The position numbers and the translations under genes are program-made. Of a stretch of DNA of 64,000 nucleotides, positions 55,958-64,000 are shown in pieces (positions within the stretch are counted from its first letter, which is position 1; each line of letters starts with the position of its first letter). The notes under the pieces were generated by a model. The model did no database searches, was not told where the DNA came from, and saw only the letters and a list, made by a program, of their open reading frames with translations. Origin of the DNA: Diplolepis rosae (lineage: Eukaryota; Arthropoda; Insecta; Hymenoptera; Diplolepididae); NCBI GenBank assembly GCA_030998225.1, contig JAPYXD010000403.1, positions 1,364,001 through 1,428,000 on the forward strand, given 5' to 3'.

Positions 55958-56301
55958 CAAGTCATCAAAGAAAAATTGGAAAAGGAGAGAATGATTAAAG
56001 ACAGAGGCGTACAGCGATTAGATAAACTTGAAAACGAGATTTAGAAATGCAAAACTAAAATTGTTGAAATTCGAAAAGAATCAGTTATACAAAAGCTGGG
56101 ATCGACAAATTTACCAAAAAATGAACAAATTGCGATTAATGAGATCCTATCAGCAGCACAAAAATCTAATAGCAAGACTCGGCGCTATTCAGATGAATGG
56201 ATATTATTGAGTATGCTTCTACACATGCGTTCTCCTAATACCTATAATTCTTTAAGAGAAACGGCTATTTTGCCATTACCTTCGATCCGAACTGTTCGCA
56301 G
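55958..56301 (+). pseudogene. P transposase coiled-coil and pre-catalytic exon
   Basis: The frame reads KEKLEKERMIKDRGVQRLDK, a TAG at 56042-56044, then a heptad-like stretch and NLPKNEQIAINEILSAA, RRYSDEWILLSMLLHMRSP and SIRTVR. This is the dimerisation helix and the start of the region before the catalytic core. It ends at a donor (CGCAG|GTACAT). The 100-bp intron 56302-56401 ends TTACAG, and joining restores RYLSMIDTPCGFDDKF in phase. Confidence 0.75.
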
Positions 56302-56401
56302 GTACATTTCCATAGTTATTGTTTCCATGTAATAATTTCCACAGAATAACTTTACTTTTGACAGTGTTGAAAATATATTAATTGCATTTATTTTGTTACA
56401 G

Positions 56402-56888
56402 ATATTTGTCAATGATAGATACTCCATGTGGTTTCGACGATAAATTCTCCAATTTACTCGAAGAACAATTCAATAAAAGAGCGAAACTTCAGAGTCACGG
56501 GCTGTTATTGATCGATGAGATCGGTATCCGAAACAGAGTGATAGTTTATAGAAAAACGATGACACTTGTTGGTTTAGCTGATTTCGGTGAAGATAGAACT
56601 GAGAGGACAATCGATGAAAAAACAGGCTATGTATTGGATTTTTTATTCCAATCACTTATGGATTCATATACTCAACCTATAGCCGTATTCACATCTAATG
56701 ATCCAACTCACGGGAATGAATTAGCACAATTGGTCATACAGGCTGTAGTGAAACTGGAGAAAGCTGGTGCAATAGTGCATGGGGTTATATCAGATGGAGC
56801 GAGCTCTAATCGAAAAATGTGGACAGAACTGGTTGCTAATGCCAAAATGGGGAAGGATTTCAAAAAACTACTTCGATCATCCTTCTGA
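56402..56888 (+). pseudogene. P transposase catalytic (RNase-H-like) exon
   Basis: LLLIDEIGIRNRV has the first catalytic aspartate region, GLADFGED follows, YTQPIAVFTSNDP precedes QLVIQAVVKLEKAGA, and HGVISDGASSNRKMWTEL has the second aspartate. This string is diagnostic of P/THAP9 transposases. The frame ends at TGA 56886-56888, but one base earlier the other frame reads NYFDHPSEEIT, the expected continuation, so a one-base insertion in the A run near 56866 broke it. Confidence 0.9.
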
Positions 56889-56929
56889 AGAAATTACAGG
56901 TAGATAAACAAATGTGAAACGGTCACAAT

Positions 56930-58560
56930 TCATGTCAGCTGATTGCGCCCACGACTTACTAAAGGTATAGTACACAAGGCGCAGTAGGAACTCAGGGGTA
57001 GCGGTACCGACAGTCTCCGCTAGGCTCGCAGTGCAAGCTTACCCGCTGTAGACCCGAAACCGCGTGTCTATAACCGAGCGCACTCAATTCTCAGCGGTAC
57101 CACCAGGCGGTGTCTCAGGATCTCCAGCCAGGGCGTCATTACCCTACCAGACACCAGGAAGCAGCCAAAGGGCCACCTAGGAGTCACCGAGGGTAACAAT
57201 TTTTTTTGGAGAATCTTCCAGGTACGCCATCTCGGCTCTGGAAGAATTCCCATCCACTATTTAATAAGTTTTTAGCGATCAACTCATTGGGTACGCCACC
57301 TCGGCTCCAGGAGTAGGTCCATTTTTCGATGGGAACGCTGCCTCAGGCTCCGACATTTTCCTTTGTACCTCCCCCGTGCTCTAGTCCGCTGCTCCAGGCG
57401 TAGACACGGTACGTCCATCCTTAATAAAGGTGTACGCTGCCTAAGCTGCATTTTTCCTACCTCTATGGTGTACGCTGCCTAGGCTGCCATCTCTATCACT
57501 ACCTGTCCATGGTGCATGCAGCCACAGGCTGCCATGATGTTTAGTACTAGTCTGTGATTGGTGTACGCTATCTCGGCTGCCAACTATACTTATTGTCTAT
57601 GCTTGATATTGTGTATGCTTGATGTTGCTTCTGCCGTTTATGATTTGTATAATGAGCGCCATCTGGGCTCCTAGATAGTTATATCGTCGATACGTCGCCG
57701 ATACTAATTGTAACACGAAACGGTGTGAGTAATTAGCCGCCACATTGTACTGGCAATGCAGCAATAGGTAAAAACGAAACGGTCGCCATATTGGCTCCTA
57801 GGATATCTTCTCGCGTACGACAGGGGGTAATAGCTATTTAGGGCTACTTCTTATGCAATTGTGATAATTAGGAGTGTGACGACGCCATATTGGCTCCTAG
57901 TGAATTCATAATAGTTGCGACGCCATATTGGCTCCAAAGGTATGAGGGACGGATCGCGACATCAGTGATTGGACTTTTGATTTGTTTATGCTTGCGCGTG
58001 TCGTCGAGACATCCAAGTAAATTTATCTTGTAGTATTTAACCATCACTGATTTAGCACGCAAACATATTGAATAAATGCTCAGATTGAACAGGATAAAGT
58101 ATTTTTAAACCACCAAAGAGTGGAGTATGCGCCATATAGGCTTCTAGGGGATTTGCGATAACTACGACGCCATCTTGGCTCCAGTTATTTGAACAACTAA
58201 CTACGATACCACTGATTGGACTTATATTTGTTTAATGCTTGTGAACGTCGTCTAGACGTCCAAGTAAATTTAGCTTGTTTTTTATTTAGCAATCACTGGT
58301 CCACCATAGAAATAGGTCTAAGAGACTGAGCAACGAGACTTCACATATAGTTCGTAGAGGAACTGCGAGATAGTGGCAGATACGCCATATTGGTTTCTGA
58401 TGTACCTGCGAGAGAGAAAGACTAGAAGATAGAGTAGGATAATAAATAATTATAGTGTTAAGTCCAAGAGGCATACGACGATTAGTCGATCAGCGAATCT
58501 ACTACCGAAACCGTATTATTAAAAGATTGATAAATAAATATATTGAATTCTGTTATATAT
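56930..58560. mobile_element. insertion with dispersed GCCATNTTGGCTCC motifs, LTR-like
   Basis: About 1.6 kb of GC-richer non-coding sequence inside the P element. The degenerate word (G/T)ACGCCATNTTGGCTCC(TAG) recurs at least twelve times (for example near 57220, 57290, 57560, 57657, 57782, 57880, 57919, 58128, 58168 and 58380). A 247-bp direct duplication covers 57955-58050 and 58205-58290. Several AATAAA signals lie near the right end. It may be a solo LTR or a non-autonomous element. The borders are approximate. Confidence 0.45.
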
Positions 58561-59020
58561 ATCGTGTATATGGATTATTTCGCGCACCCTTCGGGTCATA
58601 ACTTTAACTTTTTATAAAAATTCACTTATCGAACTCTTTCAAATAAATATAAAAATAATTATAAAAATAAATATCAAATTGAATATTAAAATAAAATAAT
58701 ATTGTTTTGCTTTAAACAAAAATTTGTGTTATTTGAATAGGTTCATCCAAATAAGAATCTCATTAAATGGAAACATTTTTCTATTTTGCTTGAGTGTGAC
58801 AAGCGTTTGTCAAGTGGTTATAGAAAATGTCCTCGTCTAACTGGGCATTATGTCTTTAAATTGAACACTTACGCAAAAATGAGAGTGTCTTTAGCTGTAC
58901 AAGTGCGTTAAAGTTTCAAAATATTCCATAAAACTCCAAGAAATCGTTTTAATCAAACAGGCTTCACAAACTCACATCCTTAATATAAAATCTAATTAAA
59001 ATAAATTTACTTTTTTGCAG

Positions 59021-59209
59021 ATTCTGAGTCAGTCTGTAGCAAACGGCCTACGATATTATCAGGATATAGTTGATGGGTTGGCAAATTGTGAGTCAACTGC
59101 AGAATTTTGCGAAATATTTAATGGCCTATTTGATGCTTTTAATAGAACGCAACCTGATGAAGGAATACGAATTGATTGTGATGACCTAAATTTAAACGCA
59201 TGTTCATGA
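59021..59209 (+). pseudogene. P transposase C-terminal exon a
   Basis: Preceded by the acceptor TTTTTTGCAG. ILSQSVANGLRYYQDIVDGL, then TAEFCEIFNGLFDAFNR and PDEGIR, match the helical C-terminal region of P/THAP9 transposases. Confidence 0.75.
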
Positions 59210-59269
59210 CATGAATTATAACTTAATCGAAGGAATATTTTACATTTAATAATATGTATTTTACAGGTA

Positions 59270-59440
59270 ATGCAACGTTTTTTCGACTGGCTCTATAAAT
59301 GAGAAGAAAGAATCGATAGTGGCTCAATAGAAAAAAAATTTGTTAATAGACAATACATTTCAGGGTTTACGGGTGACTGTGTGCTTAGCGATAGACTTGT
59401 CAAATTATTAATTGATATCCTGTAAATTCGACTACGTACT
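59270..59440 (+). pseudogene. P transposase C-terminal exon b
   Basis: After an acceptor-like TTTTACAG, pieces FFDWLYK, EERIDSG and QYISGFTGDC then LLIDIL correspond to the next C-terminal segment, broken by a stop after LYK and by frameshifts. TNWEN near 59445 may be the end of the block. Confidence 0.5.
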
Positions 59441-59687
59441 AACTGGGAAAATTAATTAAGATTCGTTGGAGGTTTGAGTTTTATATATATTTTAAGTGTT
59501 TTCCGCCCTTAAGGGCATATGATACTTTAACATAAAAGCAATTTACTTTCCCACTGTTTTTATTCGTGATTCTTAATTTTTCAAAAAAATGATAGTGTCC
59601 AGACGTAAAAAAGATAGACACGGATATCTGGGCTCTATTATTTAAAAAAAAAAAAAAAAATTGTGAAAAAAATAGTGGGAAACTATA

Positions 59688-59722
59688 TTGCTGTCTGTCT
59701 GTCTGTCTGTTATCTACAGTCT
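59688..59722 (+). repeat. (CTGT)n microsatellite
   Basis: About five perfect CTGT units inside a P-element intron. Confidence 0.8.
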
Positions 59723-60238
59723 GTAGTTTGTGTAGTCTGTCTGTATATGCTCTTACTTTTGAAAGGATTAATCAATTGGATTGGCCTTTGGTATACTCTT
59801 TTATTATCAAAAAATGGTGGTCAAGTTCGTTAACCAGCCTTTTTGACCAACGATTCTAGTTTTATCCACCAAAAACACTTAAAAAAAAAAAAGGAAAAAA
59901 AACGAAAATTCAGTTTTCTTTCTAAAATATGCGAGATGCAAAAAAAATGTTAAGGAATAAAATTGTTTACCTTAAAGAGACCTAAAATTATTTGTGCAGA
60001 ATGAGGCTTCGATGAGTATTCCTTTTTATACATTTATGTTGTGCAGAATTACGCTTTTGTTTATATAGAATTCATGTAATATTCGTGTAGAAATTAGAGC
60101 TTCGATAAAGCCATGCTTATATAAAATTTATGCTACAATGTTGGGTATACATCTTCTTCAGATACAGATCATAATTGTGTTTATTTACACTGCATATTTT
60201 AATGTGTACATATAAAAATTTTTTTTTATTTATTTAGA

Positions 60239-60530
60239 GATTTTTTGGAACCATTCGGTTGGTGGTGGAACAAATGATTATACAGCCACTGCTACATTCC
60301 TCCAGATGTATAAAATCCTGACCTTTTTCAGTGTCATTAAATCTCCTAAATCTGGCAACTGTTCCAGACTTGAAGATAAGCGTACTGAACCTCTTATTAC
60401 TCTATCCAAACTGAAAGAAATATATCAATCCAAAAAAAGAAATTGCCTGCAAGACGTTAAATCATTCAACGGCTTTGTTTACTCATATCGCGCCGTTCAA
60501 CAAAGTCCGAATACTTCTTATTATTGACAA
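60239..60530 (+). pseudogene. P transposase C-terminal exon c
   Basis: The acceptor TTTATTTAG precedes RFFGTIR, then after a frameshift GGGTNDYTATATFLQMYKIL and SVIKSPKSGNC. FFGxIR...GG.ND and the PP/PKxGNC motif are hallmarks of the last third of P/THAP9 transposases. The frame 60306-60527 ends in TGA. Confidence 0.8.
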
Positions 60531-60956
60531 TTATGTTGCAAAACCTGAAGTCGGAAAGTTTGTTAGTTTATGACTTATGGCCTTATAAACAAATTAAAAA
60601 ACAATTAACCTGTACGGACCTGAGAAGTAGATATAGTGATGCTGATTTTTTTATCGAAAGATTTCACTATTTTACATTGAAAATCATCATTGTTTCATAA
60701 AAATATTCAATTTTGCAACTAAGGGAAATTTGTTTATAAATTTCGTAGTTGAAAAATACATTTTTCCACGTGTTCCACTCAATTTTTATAACTTTTTATT
60801 GCACACATCGAAAGTATTTGAAAAGTGCTTTCATTTAAAGAAAAAAAGTTCAAGATTCATCAAGAAACAATGGAAATACAGTGCAATAAAGTTTTTGCTC
60901 AATTGTTCAACAAATTTAACGACTAGAGAAAAAAAAATATGTCGATAATTCGTAGA

Positions 60957-63900
60957 TTTTTTTTTTTTTTTTTTTTTTGGTGAGGATGAAAAATGGCAAA
61001 ATCTTTTATAGACGTTGTACAGGACTCTCCTAGGACGGGTCTAGGCATACCTGTTAAAACCAAAAAATCCCCTCTCTCGAACCAATACACCACCAGCGGA
61101 ACCGCCTTTCGGCTTTAAAACTTCACGAGTGGTTGGTTCCATTAAAGTCGCGTACGACTCTTCCGTCATCCGTTCGCTCGGAACTTCCATCCGCGGCCAC
61201 ACGCCCACTAGGCAAACCGTCTAGCCGCGCCAATCAGGGGAGAAACAAAGAGATTCCTCGCCCGAACGACGCGGGCAGCCAAGTCTACACGAGACGCAGG
61301 ACCGCGGGTGCAGGCCCCGATGCGATTTCTACTGGCCCTCCCCGTTGTTTCGCTCTCGACGCCCATCAAGTTCTCTCTTCTTCATCGCAAGTGTGATGAA
61401 TGACTCGATGAGCGTCCAGAACCGTTCAGACTGGAGCATAAGAGGGACCATCATGTCGGGAGTGAGTTCGAAACCCACCGCCTGACCGAGGGCCTCCCTA
61501 GTCACACCCCATTTTGCGCAGACGAAGATTGTGTGCTCCGCGTTATCCACCGGGAAATCGCAGTAGCAACACGTCTCTTCGTCTCTCTTCTTAAAGCGCC
61601 TCAGGTACGCGTTAAAACAGCCATGGCCCGAGAGCGCTTGCGCTAAGTAAAAGCCGACTTCCCCATGCTTTCTGTTCAGCCAGGTGGCGAGCTCCGGGAT
61701 CAGGCGGTAGGTCCATCTCCCTGTCTGCTCACCATGCCATCTCATATGCCATTTCTCGACGAGTCTGCGCCTTCCATCCTTGCGGATGGCCTCCTTCGCG
61801 CAAGCGATTTTCCGCGGGTCGGCGCAGGTAAGCTCCTTGCGAAGCTGAAAGGTCTCCTGCCTTTCCTCCGCCAATAAATCTATAGGCGGGACGCTCGCCA
61901 GGACCAGCTCTGCGCTCGTCGAGATAGTTGTATATGCCGAAACTATTCTCAGCGCGACAAGTCTCTGCGCCGAAAACAGCCTCTTCTGGATAGCATGGTT
62001 TTGCAAGGCATTGGCCCAGACAGGAGCTGCATAAAGCAGCTTCGAATGGACCACGCTCGCCACCAAACTTCTTTTCGCTTCCCTGGGTCCACCAATGTTT
62101 GGCATAAGCCGGTCCAAGTTCGCTCCACATTGGATGGCTTTGGCAGCTGCGATCTTTAGGTGTTCGCCAAAGCTAAGCCTACGATCCAGCTGCACCCCCA
62201 GGTACTTAATGCTTGTTTTCAACTCGACTTCATGCTCTCCGAGAACGATCCTCGGATATTGGAAGGATCTCCTGTCCGTAACTAGCAAAGCCTCGGTTTT
62301 CTCAGGGGCCATTTTAAGGCCTCTGCCATCCAACCAGCGCTTTGCTCGCCACAGACTTTCATTGATTCTCAGCTCTAGGATTCCGACGTCGTCAGCGGCG
62401 CACACGACAAGAGCGTCATCCGCGAAGCCGACGATGCTCGTTCCAGCAGGTAGGTCCATGCGCAGAAAGTTATCGTACATGACGTTCCAAACGAGTGGAC
62501 CCACCCTCGACCCTTGAGGAGCGCCACATGTCATCTCTTCTTGAAGAGACCATTTGTCGCCCTCGTATATCATCCACCTGTCGCTCAGATAGTCATATAT
62601 CATTCGCAACAGGTAGTCTGGAACCTTTTTCCGCATGATCACCTCGATGCAGATGTCCCATCTCGCGGTATTGAACGCATTGCGTATGTCAATGCTAATC
62701 AACGCACAGAATCCCTTACGCTTACCAGTTCCTTTTCTTGCATTTGTGGCGATGTTAACCACAGCTTGGATAGCGTCCACAGTGGACCTGCCTTTCCTGA
62801 AACCGAACTGGTTTTCCGAGAGACCGTTTTCCCCGACCAAGAGAGCCTGAAGCCGTTGTAGAATCAACTCCTCCAGAAGCTTCCCCATCTAATCCAATAA
62901 GCATATTGGTCTATACGACGAGGAAACCCCTAGAGGTTTGTTGCCCTTCCTCAGCAGGACCAGCCTCTGCTTCTTCCAATCTGCGAAGAACCTCCCATCA
63001 CGAAGACAGGAGTTGAAGGCTTCTAGGAGGATCTCCGGGTATGCCCCGATCACCTCTTTGAGGATCTCGTTCGGCACCCCGTCGATACCCGGCGCTGTAT
63101 TTGCCTTAAGCCTTCCACCCGCTCTCTTTAGTTCTTCGAGAGTGAAGAGTTCTTCGCGCCGGATCACGCAGGAACTTCGGTCCTGTCTTTGGAACGGCTC
63201 CACGTGTGGAAACAAGCTTCGCACAATGTACTTGACTCGATCGGGATTATCCAGGCCCGGGGTCTTTCTTCTAGCCACTAATCTCTTGGTGACTATTTTG
63301 AAGGCAAGAGCCCATGGGTCCTTCTCGTCCTCACCGATCAAGTCTTTCCAGCTTTGAAGTCGGCTTTTCTTTATGCCTCGCCTCAAAGCTGTTCTTGCCC
63401 CTTTCCATGCCTCGTGCAGCGCGGCATCCCCCTTTGAACGGGTGAATTTTCGCCGCGCTGCGAGGCATTCTCGACGTAGGGCTGCCAACTGGTCGTTCCA
63501 CCAGTACATCGAACCCTTGGCTTGCCTGCGCTTACGGCGAGGCATCGAGTAGTCACAAGCCGCGACCACCTTCTGCCTCACCGAGCGCACAGCAACTTCA
63601 AACGACCCAGCAGGGCAGACACAACCAAGTTCATCGATGAGTCTGGTTACTTCGAGGTGTTCGCGAAGTCTTTCCCTGCCGAGTCGTCTCGTGTTCCAGG
63701 AGGGGCTCCTTCCTTTGCCGCCCCGACCCTTATCCACCGCTTGACATCCTTGTTCTAGAATAAATTCGATGCACCGGTGGTCACTCAATGTTATTACCTC
63801 GAGGACCGACCAGTCGCTTATCCTTGAAGCGAGGCGAGGTGCGGCAATCGTGAGATGAATTATGGACCCCCCCGCTCCTCGTTTGAACGTGAATTTCCCG

Positions 63901-64000
63901 TCCTGATTCGGGACGATCAAGTCGTTCCTAGCGACCATTTCGCCAACCAAGATTCCCCTCTTATCTAGGCGGGCCTCACCCCACCCGGGCGACTTACTGT
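60957..64000 (-). mobile_element. R1-like non-LTR retrotransposon, 5' part outside window
   Basis: Minus-strand ORF2 (endonuclease end, RT, C-terminal zinc knuckle), a 3' UTR at 60979-61328 and a 22-base T run at 60957-60978, i.e. the poly-A tail. It is strikingly GC-rich beside the AT-rich surroundings, so it is probably a recent arrival or has kept its own codon bias. ORF1 and the N-terminal endonuclease are beyond 64000. The target duplication was not determined. Confidence 0.9.
61329..64000 (-). pseudogene. R1-like ORF2: endonuclease C-terminus, RT, zinc knuckle; one stop
   Basis: The frame is open from the window edge. SPGWGEARLDKRG, GGSIIHLTIAAP and VITLSDHRCIEF are the C-terminal motifs of the APE-type endonuclease (SDH). 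TAPGIDGVPNEI starts RT. SIDIRNAF carries the first D, GAPQGSRVGPLVWN is the next block, and FADD (residues 155-158 after the stop) holds the catalytic pair. CCYCDFPVDNAEHTIFVC is a CxxC...HxxxxC knuckle. A single TAG (62889-62891) interrupts the frame between CLLD and MGKLLEE, where R1-type proteins read through without a gap. Otherwise it is intact down to 61329. Confidence 0.92.

Larger units (their letters stand above)
55459..60530 (+). mobile_element. P element (THAP9-like transposase), decayed
   Basis: Six coding blocks in the correct P-transposase order on the plus strand: THAP domain, coiled coil, RNase-H-like catalytic domain, then three C-terminal exons. A foreign insertion separates the catalytic domain from the C-terminus (about 56930-58560). 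Stops and frameshifts occur in most blocks. Terminal and subterminal inverted repeats and the 8-bp target duplication were not found. Confidence 0.85.

Noticed and set aside
62095..63758. several long plus-strand frames across the LINE
   Set aside because: Antisense frames in a GC-rich coding region. The minus strand has complete RT and endonuclease motifs.

Overview
This window is AT-rich eukaryotic DNA, almost certainly from an arthropod and most likely an insect. The evidence is the collection of transposable-element families: 17.6-like Ty3/Gypsy, Penelope-like, R1-like LINE, DD41D and DD34D mariner, pogo/Tigger, hAT, P element, and a MITE flanked by TTAA. Spliceosomal intron borders also occur inside transposase genes. 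No convincing ordinary host gene, rRNA or functional tRNA was recognised. The species cannot be named from the sequence.

Layout. 1-8243: Ty3/Gypsy element on the minus strand (pol, gag, leader, 2.2-kb LTR), cut by the window edge. 8244-12140: two Penelope-like copies head to head, one carrying a DD41D mariner fragment. 12165-16235: a 135-bp tandem repeat split by a TIR element (E1), which itself holds a decayed pogo-like element and a solo LTR. 16530-20350: a long-inverted-repeat segment enclosing an unrecognised, probably spliced gene. 20815-25395: a foldback element with about 1-kb arms, a hAT fragment, and tRNA-like and AT-rich palindromes. 25415-26128: piggyBac-type MITE. 26539-28331: second E1 copy with two CpG-rich palindromes. 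28486-29248: second solo LTR. 29624-31950: DD41D mariner whose transposase is broken by one stop codon.

32370-49225 is a mosaic of near-identical direct and inverted copies of one composite unit. The unit is a Gypsy element lacking its RT palm, a mariner inserted in it, and a ribozyme-like repeat segment at the end of a pogo/Tigger element. 47968-53268 is the full pogo/Tigger-like element, holding a broken DDE transposase and a 1.6-kb GC-rich insert. 55459-60530 is a decayed P element in at least six exon pieces, split by a 1.6-kb insertion. 60957-64000 is an R1-like LINE on the minus strand with a poly-A tail; its 5' part lies outside the window.

Nothing here acts as one pathway. The window reads as a graveyard of nested insertions from which insertion order can be reconstructed. 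The most interesting items are the unassigned gene inside long inverted repeats, hammerhead-ribozyme-like motifs with covarying stem I, the 17-kb palindromic mosaic (recent duplication or assembly artefact), an AT-hook in a Gypsy pol spacer, and AGGTCA-rich repeats in the DD41D element.
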